Below, piece after piece: positions 25,101 to 40,300 of a stretch of 64,000 nt of DNA (the first letter of the stretch is position 1; the number at the start of each line of letters is the position of its first letter). The stretch is from Hydractinia symbiolongicarpus (Eukaryota; Cnidaria; Hydrozoa; Anthoathecata; Hydractiniidae). The position numbers and the translations under genes were made by a program. The stretch covers positions 26,845,650 to 26,909,649 of the forward strand of contig NC_079887.1 of NCBI RefSeq assembly GCF_029227915.1. The letters are read 5' to 3'. Below the pieces are notes generated by a model. That model was not told where the DNA came from. It saw nothing but the letters and a program-made list of their open reading frames with translations, and ran no database searches.

Positions 25101-27611
25101 TACAAGTCTCATGCTTTTTAGTGGTGAAAAAATAATTTAAAAAATCGTTTAGGAAATGAGTTTACTCCCTGGGTAATTTCTTTGTATACTTTTGACTATA
25201 CGGGCCGAGTCTGGGATTTACGGGAAATCGCGGATTTTCGTTTGCTGGCGATTAAACTTCTTTTATTCAGCGTCCCATCAAATATGAAAATATTTTTGAA
25301 AACTACAAGTCACATGCGTTTAGTGGTAAAAAAATAATATAAAAAATCGTTCGGGAAATGAGTTTACTCCCTGGGTACTTTCTTTGTATACTTTTGACTA
25401 TACGGGCCGAGTCCGGGATTTAGGGAAATCGCAGGTTTTCGTTTGCCGGCGATTAAACTGCTTTTATTCAGCGTCTCATCAAAAATGAAAACATTTTTGA
25501 AAACTACAAGTCTCATGCGTTTTAGTGGTGAAAAAATAATTTAAAAAATCGTTATGGAAATGAGTTTACTCACAGGGTACTTTCTTTGTATACATTCGAC
25601 TATACGTGCCAAGCCCGGGATTTACGGGAAATCGCGGGTTTTCGTTTGCCGGCGATTAAACTTCTTTTATTCAGCGTCTCATCAAAAATGAAAACATTTT
25701 TAAAAACTACAAGTCTTATCCGTTTTAGTGGTGAAAAAATAATTTAAAAAATCGTTCTGGAAATGAGTTTACTTCCTGGGTACTTTCTTTGTATACTTTT
25801 GACTATACGGGCCGAGTCCGGGATTTAGGGAAATCGGAGGGTTTTCGTTTGCCGGCGATTAAACTGCTTTTATTCAGCGTCTCATCAAAAATGATAACAT
25901 TTTTGAAAACTACCAGTCTCATGCGTTTTAGTGGTGAAAAAATAATTTAAAAAATCGTTCGGGAAATGAGTTTACTCCCTGGGTACTTCCTTTGTATACT
26001 TTTGACTATACGGGCCAAGCCGGGATTTACGGAAAATCGCGGGTTTTCGTTTGCCGACGATTAAACTTCTTTTATTCAGCGCCTCATCAAAAATGAAAAC
26101 ATTTTTAAAAACTACAAGTCTGATGCGTTTTAGTGGTGAAAAAATAATTTAAAAAATCGTTCTGGAAGTGAGTTTACTCACAGGGTACTTTCTTTGTATA
26201 CATTCGACTATACGGGCCAAGCCCGGGATTTACGGGAAATCGCGGGTTTTCGTTTTCCGGCGATTATACCTCTTTCATTAAGCGTCTCATCAAAAATAAA
26301 AACATTTTTGAAAACTACAAGTCTCATGCGTTTTAGTGGTGAAAAAAAAAAATTAAAAAATCGTTCGGGAAATGAGTTTACTCCCTGGGTACTTTCTTTG
26401 TATACTTTTGACTATACGGGCCGAGTCCGGGATTTAGGGAAATCGCAGGTTTTCGTTTGCCGGCGATTAAACTGCTTTTATTCTGCGTCTCATCAAAAAT
26501 GAAAACATTTTTGAAAACTACAAGTCTCATGCGTTTTAGTGGTGAAAAAATAATTTAAAAAATCGTTCGGGAAATGAGTTTACTCCCTGGGTACTTTCTT
26601 TGTATACTTTTAACTATACGGGCCAAGCCGGGATTTACGGGAAATCGCGGGTTTTCGTTTACCGGCAATTAAACTTCTTTTATTAAGCGTCTCATCAAAA
26701 ATGAAAACATTTTTAAAAACTACAAGTCTTATGCGTTTTAGTGGTGAAAAAATAATTTAAAAAATCGTTCTGGAAATGAGTTAACTCACAGGGTACTTTC
26801 TTTGTATACATTAGACTATACGTGCCAAGCCCGGGATATACGGGAAATCGCAGGTTTTCGTTTGCCGGCGATTAAACTTCTTTTATTCAGCGTCTCATCA
26901 AAAATGAAAACATTTTTGAAAACTACAAGTTTGATGCGTTTTAGTGGTGAAAAAATAATTTAAAAAATCGTTCTGGAAATGAGTTTACTCACAGGGTACT
27001 TTCTTTGTATACATTCGACTATACGGGCCAAGCCCGGGATTTACGGGAAATCGCGGGTTTTCGTTTTCCGGCGATTAAACCTCTTTCATTAAGCGTCTCA
27101 TCAAAAATAAAAACATTTTTGAAAACTACAAGTCTCATGCGTTTTAGTGGTGAAAAAAAAAATTAAAAAATCGTTCGGGAAATGAGTTTACTCCCTGGGT
27201 ACTTTCTTTGTATAATTTTGACTATACGGGCCGAGTCCGGGATTTAGGGAAATCGCAGGTTTTCGTTTTCCGGCGATTAAACCTCTTTCATTAAGCGTCT
27301 CATCAAAAATAAAAACATTTTAGAAAACTACAAGTCTCATGCGTTTTAGTGGTGAAAAAATAATTTAAAAAATCGTTCGGGAAATGAGTTAACTCCCTGG
27401 GTACTTTCTTTGTATACTTTTGACTATACGGGCCAAGCCGGGATTTACGGAAAATCGCGGGTTTTCGTTTGCCGGCGAATAAACTTCTTTTATTCAGCGT
27501 CTCATCAAAAATGAAAACATTTTTAAAAACTACAAGTCTTATGCGTTTTAGTGGTGAAAAAATAATTTAAAAAATCGTTCTGGAAATGAGTTAACTCACA
27601 GGGTACTTTCT

Positions 27612-28326
27612 TTGTATACATTAGACTATACGTGCCAAGCCCGGGATTTACGGGAAATCGCAGGTTTTCGTTTGCCGACGATTAAACTTCTTTTATTCAG
27701 CGCCTCATCAAAAATGAAAACATTTTTGAAAACTACAAGTCTCATGCGTTTTAGTGGTGAAAAAAAAAAATTAAAAAATCGTTCGGGAAATGAGTTTACT
27801 CCCTGGGTACTTTCTTTGTATACTTTTGACTATACGGGCCGAGTCCGGGATTTAGGGAAATCGCAGGTTTTCGTTTGCCGGCGATTAAACTGCTTTTATT
27901 CTGCGTCTCATCAAAAATGAAAACATTTTTAAAAACTACAAGTCTTATGCGTTTTAGTGGTGAAAAAATAATTTAAAAAATCGTTCTGGAAATGAGTTAA
28001 CTCACAGGGTACTTTCTTTGTATACATTAGACTATACGTGCCAAGCCCGGGATTTACGGGAAATCGCAGGTTTTCGTTTGCCGACGATTAAACTTCTTTT
28101 ATTCAGCGCCTCATCAAAAATGAAAACATTTTTGAAAACTACAAGTCTCATGCGTTTTAGTGGTGAAAAAAAAAAATTAAAAAATCGTTCGGGAAATGAG
28201 TTTACTCCCTGGGTACTTTCTTTGTATACTTTTGACTATACGGGCCGAGTCCGGGATTTAGGGAAATCGCAGGTTTTCGTTTGCCGGCGATTAAACTGCT
28301 TTTATTCTGCGTCTCATCAAAAATGA
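27612..28326 (+). repeat. Higher-order repeat: 2-monomer (406 bp) tandem copies
   Basis: The dimer starting at 27612 recurs at 28018 with the same sequence over at least 309 bases, including TTTGCCGACGATTAAAC, the ten-A GTGAAAAAAAAAATT tract and TTTTATTCTGCG. The surrounding block (about 26500-27400) is also copied about 1.6-1.8 kb downstream. An example is TTTACCGGCAATTAAAC with TTTTATTAAGCG near 26656 and 28482. Confidence 0.82.
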
Positions 28327-31300
28327 AAACATTTTTGAAAACTACAAGTCTCATGCGTTTTAGTGGTGAAAAAATAATTTAAAAAATCGTTCGGGAAATG
28401 AGTTTACTCCCTGGGTACTTTCTTTGTATACTTTTAACTATACGGGCCAAGCCGGGATTTACGGGAAATCGCGGGTTTTCGTTTACCGGCAATTAAACTT
28501 CTTTTATTAAGCGTCTCATCAAAAATGAAAACATTTTTAAAAACTACAAGTCTTATGCGTTTTAGTGGTGAAAAAATAATTTAAAAAATCGTTCTGGAAA
28601 TGAGTTTACTCACAGGGTACTTTCTTTGTATACATTCGACTATACGGGCCAAGCCCGGGATTTACGGGAAATCGCGGGTTTTCGTTTTCCGGCGATTAAA
28701 CCTCTTTCATTAAGCGTCTCATCAAAAATAAAAACATTTTTGAAAACTACAAGTCTCATGCGTTTTAGTGGTGAAAAAAAAAATTAAAAAATCGTTCGGG
28801 AAATGAGTTTACTCCCTGGGTACTTTCTTTGTATATTTTTGACTATACGGGCCGAGTCCGGGATTTAGGGAAATCGCAGGTTTTCGTTTTCCGGCGATTA
28901 AACCTCTTTCATTAAGCGTCTCATCAAAAATAAAAACATTTTAGAAAACTACAAGTCTCATGCGTTTTAGTGGTGAAAAAATAATTTAAAAAATCGTTCG
29001 GGAAATGAGTTAACTCCCTGGGTACTTTCTTTGTATACTTTTGACTATACGGGCCAAGCCGGGATTTACAGGAAATCGCGGGTTTTCGTTTGCCGGCGAA
29101 TAAACTTCTTTTATTCAGCGTCTCATCAAAAATGAAAACATTTTTAAAAACTACAAGTCTTATGCGTTTTAGTGGTGAAAAAATAATTTAAAAAATCGTT
29201 CTGGAAATGAGTTAACTCACAGGGTACTTTCTTTGTATACATTAGACTATACGTGCCAAGCCCGGGATTTACGGGAAATCGCAGGTTTTCGTTTGCCGGC
29301 GATTAAACTGCTTTTATTCAGCGTCTCATCAAAAATGAAAACATTTTTGAAAACTACAAGTCTCATGCTTTTTAGTGGTGAAAAAATAATTTAAAAAATC
29401 GTTTAGGAAATGAGTTTACTCCCTGGGTAATTTCTTTGTATACTTTTGACTATACGGGCCGAGTCCGGGATTTACGGGAAATCGCAGGTTTTCGTTTGCC
29501 GGCGATTAAACTGCTTTTATTCAGCGTCTCATCAAAAATGAAAACATTTTTGAAAACTACAAGTCTCATGCTTTTTAGTGGTGAAAAAATAATTTAAAAA
29601 ATCGTTCGGGAAATGAGTTTACTCCCTGGGTAATTTCTTTGTATACTTTTGACTATACGGGCCGAGTCTGGGATTTACGGCAAATCGCGGATTTTCGTTT
29701 GCTGGCGATTAAACTTCTTTTATTCAGCGTCCCATCAAATATGAAAATATTTTTGAAAACTACAAGTCTCATGCGTTTAGTGGTAAAAAAATAATATAAA
29801 AAATCGTTCGGGAAATGAGTTTACTCCCTGGGTACTTTCTTTGTATACATTCGACTATACGTGCCAAGCCCGGGATTTACGGGAAATCGCGGGTTTTCGT
29901 TTGCCGGCGATTAAACTTCTTTTATTCAGCGTGTCATCAAAAATGAAAACATTTTTAAAAACTACAAGTCTTATGCGTTTTAGTGGTGAAAAAATAATTT
30001 AAAAAATCGTTCTGGAAATGAGTTTACTCCCTGGGTACTTTCTTTGTATACTTTTGACTATACGGGCCGAGTCCGGGATTTAGGGAAATCGGAGGGTTTT
30101 CGTTTGCCGGCGATTAAACTGCTTTTATTCAGCGTCTCATCAAAAATGATAACATTTTTGAAAACTACAAGTCTCATGCGTTTTAGTGGTGAAAAAATAA
30201 TTTAAAAAATCGTTCGGGAAATGAGTTTACTCCCTGGGTACCTCCTTTGTATACTTTTGACTATACGGGCCAAGCCGGGATTTACGGAAAATCGCGGGTT
30301 TTCGTTTGCCGACGATTAAACTTCTTTTATTCAGCGCCTCATCAAAAATGAAAACATTTTTAAAAACTACAAGTCTGAAGCGTTTTAGTAGTGAAAAAAT
30401 AATTTAAAAAATCGTTCTGGAAGTGAGTTTACTCACAGGGTACTTTCTTTGTATACATTCGACTATACGGGCCAAGCCCGGGGTTTACGGGAAATCGCGG
30501 GTTTTCGTTTTCCGGCGATTAAACCTCTTTCATTAAGCGTGTCATCAAAAATAAAAACATTTTTGAAAACTACAAGTCTCATGCGTTTTAGTGGTGAAAA
30601 AATAATTTAAAAAATCGTTCGGGAAATGAGTTTACTCCCTGGGTACTGTCTTTGTATACTTTTGACTATACGGGCCAAGCCGGGATTTACGGGAAATCGC
30701 GGGTTTTCGTTTACCGGCAATTAAACTTCTTTAATTCAGCGTCTCATCAAAAATGAAAACATTTTTAAAAACTGCAAGTCTTATGCGTTTTAGTGGTGAA
30801 AAAATAATTTAAAAAATCGTTCTGGAAATGAGTTAACTCATAGGGTACTTTCTTTGTATACATTAGACTACACGTGCCAAGCCCGGGATTTACGGGAAAT
30901 CGCAGGTTTTCGTTTGCCGGCGATTAAACTTCTTTTATTCAGCGTCTCATCAAAAATGAAAACATTTTTGAAAACTACAAGTTTGATGCGTTTTAGTGGT
31001 GAAAAAATAATTTAAAAAATCGTTCTGGAAATGAGTTTACTCACAGGGTACTTTCTTTGTATACATTCGACCATACGGGCCAAGCCCGGGATTTACGGGA
31101 AATCGCGGTTTTTCGTTTTCCGGCGATTAAACCTCTTTCATTAAGCGTCTCATCAAAAATAAAAACATTTTTGAAAACTACAAGTCTCATGCGTTTTAGT
31201 GGTGAAAAAAAAAATTAAAAAAATCGTTTGGGAAATGAGTTTACTCCCTGGGTACTTTCTTTGTATACTTTTGACTATACGGGCCGAGTCCGGGATTTAG

Positions 31301-34300
31301 GGAAATCGCAGGTTTTCGTTTGCCGGCGATTAAACTGCTTTTATTCAGCGTCTCATCAAAAATGAAAACATTTTTTAAAACTACAAGTCTGATGCGTTTT
31401 AGTGGTAAAAAAATAATTTAAAAAATCGTTCTGGAAGTGAGTTTACTCACAGGGTACTTTCTTTGTATACATTCGACTATACGGGCCAAGCCCGGGATTT
31501 ACGGGAAATCGCGGGTTTTCGTTTTCCGGCGATTAAACCTCTTTCATTAAGCGTCTCATCAAAAATAAAAACATTTTTGAAAACTACAAGTCTCATGCTT
31601 TTTAGTGGTGAAAAAATAATTTAAAAAATCGTTTAGGAAATGAGTTTACTCCCTGGGTAATTTCTTTGTATACTTTTGACTATACGGGCCGAGTCTGGGA
31701 TTTACGGGAAATCGCGGATTTTCGTTTGCTGGCGATTAAACTTCTTTTATTCAGCGTCCCATCAAATATGAAAATATTTTTGAAAACTACAAGTCTCATG
31801 CGTTTAGTGGTAAAAAAATAATATAAAAAATCGTTCGGGAAATGAGTTTACTCCCTGGGTACTTTCTTTGTATACTTTTGACTATACGGGCCGAGTCCGG
31901 GATTTAGGGAAATCGCAGGTTTTCGTTTGCCGGCGATTAAACTGCTTTTATTCAGCGTCTCATCAAAAATGAAAACATTTTTGAAAACTACAAGTCTCAT
32001 GCGTTTTAGTGGTGAAAAAATAATTTAAAAAATCGTTATGGAAATGAGTTTACTCACAGGGTACTTTCTTTGTATACATTCGACTATACGTGCCAAGCCC
32101 GGGATTTACGGGAAATCGCGGGTTTTCGTTTGCCGGCGATTAAACTTCTTTTATTCAGCGTCTCATCAAAAATGAAAACATTTTTAAAAACTACAAGTCT
32201 TATGCGTTTTAGTGGTGAAAAAGTAATTTAAAAAATCGTTCTGGAAATGAGTTTACTCCCTGGGTACTTTCTTTGTATACTTTTGACTATACGGGCCGAG
32301 TCCGGGATTTAGGGAAATCGGAGGGTTTTCGTTTGCCGGCGATTAAACTGCTTTTATTCAGCGTCTCATCAAAAATGATAACATTTTTGAAAACTACAAG
32401 TCTCATGCGTTTTAGTGGTGAAAAAATAATTTAAAAAATCGTTCGGGAAATGAGTTTACTCCCTGGGTACTTCCTTTGTATACTTTTGACTATACGGGCC
32501 AAGCCGGGATTTACGGAAAATCGCGGGTTTTCGTTTGCCGACGATTAAACTTCTTTTATTCAGCGCCTCATCGAAAATGAAAACATTTTTAAAAACTACA
32601 AGTCTGATGCGTTTTAGTGGTGAAAAAATAATTTAAAAAATCGTTCTGGAAGTGAGTTTACTCACAGGGTACTTTCTTTGTATACATTCGACTATACGGG
32701 CCAAGCCCGGGATTTACGGGAAATCGCGGGTTTTCGTTTTCCGGCGATTAAACCTCTTTCATTAAGCGTTTCATCAAAAATAAAAACATTTTTGAAAACT
32801 ACAAGTCTCATGCGTTTTAGTGGTGAAAAAAAAAATTAAAAAATCGTTCGGGAAATGAGTTTACTCCCTGGGTACTTTCTTTGTATACTTTTGACTATAC
32901 GGGCCGAGTCCGGGATTTAGGGAAATCGCAGGTTTTCGTTTGCCGGCGATTAAACTGCTTTTATTCTGCGTCTCATCAAAAATGAAAACATTTTTGAAAA
33001 CTACAAGTCTCATGCGTTTTAGTGGTGAAAAAATAATTTAAAAAATCGTTCGGGAAATGAGTTTACTCCCTGGGTACTTTCTTTGTATACTTTTAACTAT
33101 ACGGGCCAAGCCGGGATTTACGGGAAATCGCGGGTTTTCGTTTACCGGCAATTAAACTTCTTTTATTCAGCGTCTCATCAAAAATGAAAACATTTTTGAA
33201 AACTACAAGTTTGATGCGTTTTAGTGGTGAAAAAATAATTTAAAAAATCGTTCTGGAAATGAGTTTACTCACAGGGTACTTTCTTTGTATACATTCGACC
33301 ATACGGGCCAAGCCCGGGATTTACGGGAAATCGCGGGTTTTCGTTTTCCGGCGATTAAACCTCTTTCATTAAGCGTCTCATCAAAAATAAAAACATTTTT
33401 GAAAACTACAAGTCTCATGCGTTTTAGTGGTGAAAAAAAAATTTAAAAAATCGTTCGGGAAATGAGTTTACTCCCTGGGTACTTTCTTTGTATACTTTTG
33501 ACTATACGGGCCGAGTCCGGGATTTAGGGAAATCGCAGGTTTTCGTTTGCCGGCGATTAAACTGCTTTTATTCCGCGTCTCATCAAAAATGAAAACATTT
33601 TTAAAAACTACAAGTCTGATGCGTTTTAGTGGTAAAAAAATAATTTAAAAAATCGTTCTGGAAGTGAGTTTACTCACAGGGTACTTTCTTTGTATACATT
33701 CGACTATACGGGCCAAGCCCGGGATTTACGGGAAATCGCGGGTTTTCGTTTTCCGGCGATTAAACCTCTTTCATTAGGCGTCTCATCAAAAATAAAAACA
33801 TTTTTGAAAACTACAAGTCTCATGCTTTTTAGTGGTGAAAAAATAATTTAAAAAATCGTTTAGGAAATGAGTTTACTCCCTGGGTAATTTCTTTGTATAC
33901 TTTTGACTATACGGGCCGAGTCTGGGATTTACGGGAAATCGCGGATTTTCGTTTGCTGGCGATTAAACTTCTTTTATTCAGCGTCCCATCAAATATGAAA
34001 ATATTTTTGAAAACTACAAGTCTCATTCGTTTAGTGGTAAAAAAATAATATAAAAAATCGTTCGGGAAATGAGTTTACTCCCTGGGTACTTTCTTTGTAT
34101 ACTTTTGACTATACGGGCCGAGTCCGGGATTTAGGGAAATCGCAGGTTTTCGTTTGCCGGCGATTAAACTGCTTTTATTCAGCGTCTCATCAAAAATGAA
34201 AACATTTTTGAAAACTACAAGTCTCATGCGTTTTAGTGGTGAAAAAATAATTTAAAAAATCGTTATGGAAATGAGTTTACTCACAGGGTACTTTCTTTGT

Positions 34301-37300
34301 ATACATTCGACTATACGCGCTAAGCCCGGGATTTACGGGAAATCGCGGGTTTTCGTTTGCCGGCGATTAAACTTCTTTTATTCAGCGTCTCATCAAAAAT
34401 GAAAACATTTTTAAAAACTACAAGTCTTATGCGTTTTAGTGGTGAAAAAATAATTTAAAAAATCGTTCTGGAAATGAGTTTACTCCCTGGGTACTTTCTT
34501 TGTATACTTTTGACTATACGGGCCGAGTCCGGGATTTAGGGAAATCGGAGGGTTTTCGTTTGCCGGCGATTAAACTGCTTTTATTCAGCGTCTCATCAAA
34601 AATGATAACATTTTTGAAAACTACAAGTCTCATGCGTTTTAGTGGTGAAAAAATAATTTAAAAAATCGTTCGGGAAATGAGTTTACTCCCTGGGTACTTC
34701 CTTTGTATACTTTTGACTATACGCGCCAAGCCGGGATTTACGGAAAATCGCGGGTTTTCGTTTGCCGACGATTAAACTTCTTTTATTCAGCGCCTCATCG
34801 AAAATGAAAACATTTTTAAAAACTACAAGTTGATGCGTTTTAGTGGTGAAAAAATAATTTAAAAAATCGTTCTGGAAGTGAGTTTACTCACAGGATACTT
34901 TCTTTGTATACATTCGACTATACGGGCCAAGCCCGGGATTTACGGGAAATCGCGGGTTTTCGTTTTACGGCGATTAAACCTCTTTCATTAAGCGTTTCAT
35001 CAAAAATAAAAACATTTTTGAAAACTACAAGTCTCATGCGTTTTAGTGGTGAAAAAAAAAAATTAAAAAATCGTTCGGGAAATGAGTTTACTCCCTGGGT
35101 ACTTTCTTTGTATACTTTTGACTATACGGGCCGAGTCCGGGATTTAGGGAAATCGCAGGTTTTCGTTTGCCGGCGATTAAACTGCTTTTATTCTGCGTCT
35201 CATCAAAAATGAAAACATTTTTGAAAACTACAAGTCTCATGCGTTTTAGTGGTGAAAAAATAATTTAAAAAATCGTTCGGGAAATGAGTTTACTCCCTGG
35301 GTACTTTCTTTGTATACTTTTAACTATACGGGCCAAGCCGGGATTTACGGGAAATCGCGGGTTTTCGTTTACCGGCAATTAAACTTCTTTTATTCAGCGT
35401 CTCATCAAAAATGAAAACATTTTTAAAAACTACAAGTCTTATGCGTTTTAGTGGTGAAAAAATAATTTAAAAAATCGTTCTGGAAATGAGTTAACTCACA
35501 GGGTACTTTCTTTGTATACATTAGACTATACGTGCCAAGCCCTGGATTTACGGGAAATCGCAGGTTTTCGTTTGCCGGCGATTAAACTTCTTTTATTCAG
35601 CGTCTCATCAAAAATGAAAACATTTTTGAAAACTACAAGTTTGATGCGTTTTAGTGGTGAAAAAATAATTTAAAAAATCGTTCTGGAAATGAGTTTACTC
35701 ACAGGGTACTTTCTTTGTATACATTCGACTATACGGGCCAAGCCCGGGATTTACGGGAAATCGCGGGTTTTCGTTTTCCGGCGATTAAACCTCTTTCATT
35801 AAGCGTCTCATCAAAAATAAAAACATTTTTGAAAACTACAAGTCTCATGCGTTTTAGTGGTGAAAAAAAAAATTAAAAAATCGTTCGGGAAATGAGTTTA
35901 CTCCCTGGGTACTTTCTTTGTATACTCTTGACTATACGGGCCGAGTCCGGGATTTAGGGAAATCGCAGGTTTTCGTTTTCCGGCGATTAAACCTCTTTCA
36001 TTAAGCGTCTCATCAAAAATAAAAACATTTTTGAAAACTACAAGTCTCATGCGTTTTAGTGGTGAAAAAATAATTTAAAAAATCGTTCTGGAAATGAGTT
36101 AACTCACAGGGTACTTTCTTTGTATACATTAGACTATACGTGCCAAGCCCGGGATTTACGGAAAATCGCAGGTTTTCGTTTGCCGGCGATTAAACTGCTT
36201 TTATTCAGCGTCTCATCAAAAATGAAAACATTTTTGAAAACTACAAGTCTCATGCTTTTTAGTGGTGAAAAAATAATTTAAAAAATCGTTTAGGAAATGA
36301 GTTTACTCCCTGGGTAATTTCTTTGTATACTTTTGACTATACGGGCCGAGTCCGGGATTTACGGGAAATCGCAGGTTTTCGTTTGCCGGCGATTAAACTG
36401 CTTTTATTCAGCGTCTCATCAAAAATGAAAACATTTTTGAAAACTACAAGTCTCATGCTTTTTAGTGGTGAAAAAATAATTTAAAAAATCGTTTAGGAAA
36501 TGAGTTTACTCCCTGGGTAATTTTTTGTATACATTCGACTATACGGGCAAAGCCCGGGATTTACGGGAAATCGCGGGTTTTCGTTTTCCGGCGATTAAAC
36601 TGCTTTTATTCTGCGTCTCATCAAAAATGAAAATATTTTTGAAAACTACAAGTCTCATGCGTTTTAGTGGTGAAAAAATAATTTAAAAAATCGTTCGGGA
36701 AATGAGTTTACTCCCTGGGTACTTTCTTTGTATACTTTTAACTATACGGGCCAAGCCGGGATTTACGGGAAATCGCGGGTTTTCGTTTACCGGCAATTAA
36801 ACTTCTTTTATTTAGCGTCTCATCAAAAATGAAAACATTTTTAAAAACTACAAGTCTTATGCGTTTTAGTGGTGAAAAAATAATTTAAAAAATCGTTCTG
36901 GAAATGAGTTAACTCACAGGGTACTTTCTTTGTATACATTAGACTATACGTGCCAAGCCCGGGATTTACGGGAACTCGCAGGTTTTCGTTTGCCGGCGAT
37001 TAAACTTCTTTTATTCAGCGTCTCATCAAAAATGAAAACATTTTTGAAAACTACAAGTTTGATGCGTTTTAGTGGTGAAAAAATAATTTAAAAAATCGTT
37101 CTGGAAATGAGTTTACTCACAGGGTACTTTCTTTGTATACATTCGACTATACGGGCCAAGCCCGGGATTTACGGGAAATCGCGGGTTTTCGTTTTCCGGC
37201 GATTAAACCTCTTTCATTAAGCGTCTCATCAAAAATAAAAACATTTTCGAAAAGTACAAGTCTCATGCGTTTTAGTGGTGAAAAAAAAAATTAAAAAATC

Positions 37301-40300
37301 GTTCGGGAAATGAGTTTACTCCCTGGGTACTTTCTTTGTATACTCTTGACTATACTGGCCGAGTCCGGGATTTAGGGAAATCGCAGATTTTCGTTTGCCA
37401 GCGATTAAACCTCTTTCATTAAGCGTCTCATCAAAAATAAAAACATTTTTGAAAACTACAAGTCTCATGCGTTTTAGTGGTGAAAAAATAATTTAAAAAA
37501 TCGTTCTGCAAATGAGTTAACTCACAGGGTACTTTCTTTGTATACATTAGACTATACGTGCCAAGCCCGGGATTTACGGGAAATCGCAGGTTTTCGTTTG
37601 CCGGCGATTAAACTGCTTTTATTCAGCGTCTCATCAAAAATGAAAACATTTTTGAAAACTACAAGTCTCATGCTTTTTAGTGGTGAAAAAAAAATTTAAA
37701 AAATCGTTTAGGAAATGAGTTTACTCCCTGGGTAATTTCTTTGTATACTTTTGACTATACGGGCCGAGTCCGGGATTTACGGGAAATCGCAGGTTTTCGT
37801 TTGCCGGCGATTAAACTGCTTTTATTCAGCGTCTCATCAAAAATGAAAACATTTTTGAAAACTACAAGTCTCATGCTTTTTAGTGGTGAAAAAATAATTT
37901 AAAAAATCGTTTAGGAAATGAGTTTACTCCCTGGGTAATTTTTTGTATACATTCGACTATACGGGCCAAGCCCGGGATTTACGGGAAATCGCGGGTTTTC
38001 GTTTTCCGGCGATTAAACCTCTTTCATTAAGCGTCTCATCAAAAATAAAAACATTTTTGAAAACTACAAGTCTCATGCTTTTTAGTGGTGAAAAAATAAT
38101 TTAAAAAATCGTTTAGGAAATGAGTTTACTCCCTGGGTAATTTCTTTGTATACTTTTGACTATACGGGCCGAGTCTGGGATTTACGGCAAATCGCGGATT
38201 TTCGTTTGCTGGCGATTAAACTTCTTTTATTCAGCGTCCCATCAAATATGAAAATATTTTTGAAAACTACAAGTCTCATGCGTTTAGTGGTAAAAAAATA
38301 ATATAAAAAATCGTTCGGGAAATGAGTTTACTCCCTGGGTACTTTCTTTGTATACTTTTGACTATACGGGCCGAGTCCGGGATTTAGGGAAATCGCAGGT
38401 TTTCGTTTGCCGGCGATTAAACTGCTTTTATTCAGCGTCTCATCAAAAATGAAAACATTTTTGAAAACTACAAGTCTCATGCGTTTTAGTGGTGAAAAAA
38501 TAATTTAAAAAATCGTTATGGAAATGAGTTTACTCACAGGGTACTTTCTTTGTATACATTCGACTATACGTGCCAAGCCCGGGATTTACGGGAAATCGCG
38601 GGTTTTCGTTTGCCGGCGATTAAACTGCTTTTATTCAGCGTCTCATCAAAAATGAAAACATTTTTGAAAACTACAAGTCTCATGCGTTTTAGTGGTGAAA
38701 AAATAATTTAAAAAATCGTTATGGAAATGAGTTTACTCACAGGGTACTTTCTTTGTATACATTCGACTATACGTGCCAAGCCCGGGATTTACGGGAAATC
38801 GCGGGTTTTCGTTTGCCGGCGATTAAACTTCTTTTATTCAGCGTCTCATCAAAAATGAAAACATTTTTAAAAACTACAAGTCTTATGCGTTTTAGTGGTG
38901 AAAAAATAATTTAAAAAATCGTTCTGGAAATGAGATTACTCCCTGGGTACTTTCTTTGTATACTTTTGACTATACGGGCCGAGTCCGGGATTTAGGGAAA
39001 TCGGAGGGTTTTCGTTTGCCGGCGATTAAACTGCTTTTATTTAGCGTCTCATCAAAAATGATAACATTTTTGAAAAATACAAGTCTCATGCGTTTTAGTG
39101 GTGAAAAAATAATTTAAAAAATCGTTCGGGAAATGAGTTTACTCCCTGGGTACTTCCTTTGTATACTTTTGACTATACGGGCCAAGCCGGGATTTACGGA
39201 AAATCGCGGGTTTTCGTTTGCCGACGATTAAACTTCTTTTATTCAGCGCCTCATCAAAAATGAAAACATTTTTAAAAACTACAAGTCTGAAGCGTTTTAG
39301 TAGTGAAAAAATAATTTAAAAAATCGTTCTGGAAGTGAGTTTACTCACAGGGTACTTTCTTTGTATACATTCGACTATACGGGCCAAGCCCGGGGTTTAC
39401 GGGAAATCGCGGGTTTTCGTTTTCCGGCGATTAAACCTCTTTCATTAAGCGTCTCATCAAAAATAAAAACATTTTTGAAAACTACAAGTCTCATGCGTTT
39501 TAGTGGTGAAAAAAAAAATTAAAAAATCGTTCGGGAAATGAGTTTACTCCCTGGGTACTTTCTTTGTATACTTTTGACTATACGGGCCGAGTCCGGGATT
39601 TAGGGAAATCGCAGGTTTTCGTTTGCCGGCGATTAAACTGTTTTTGTTCTGCGTCTCATCAAAAATGAAAACATTTTTGAAAACTACAAGTCTCAGGCGT
39701 TTTAGTGGTGAAAAAATAATTTAAAAAATCGTTCGGGAATTGAGTTTACTCCCTGGGTACTTTCTTTGTATACTTTTGACTATACGGGCCAAGCCGGGAT
39801 TTACGGGAAATCGCGGGTTTTCGTTTACCGGCAATTAAACTTCTTTAATTCAGCGTCTCCTCAAAAATGAAAACATTTTTAAAAACTGCAAGTCTTATGC
39901 GTTTTAGTGGTGAAAAAATAATTTAAAAAATCGTTCTGGAAATGAGTTAACTCACAGGGTACTTTCTTTGTATACATTAGACTATACGTGCCAAGCCCGG
40001 GATTTACGGGAAATCGCAGGTTTTCGTTTGCCGGCGATTAAACTTCTTTTATTCAGCGTCTCATCAAAAATGAAAACATTTTTGAAAACTACAAGTTTGA
40101 TGCGTTTTAGTGGTGAAAAAATAATTTAAAAAATCGTTCTGGAAATGAGTTTACTCACAGGGTACTTTCTTTGTATACATTCGACTATACGGGCCAAGCC
40201 CGGGATTTACGGGAAATCGCGGGTTTTCGTTTTCCGGCGATTAAACCTCTTTCATTAAGCGTCTCATCAAAAATAAAAACATTTTTGAAAACTACAAGTC

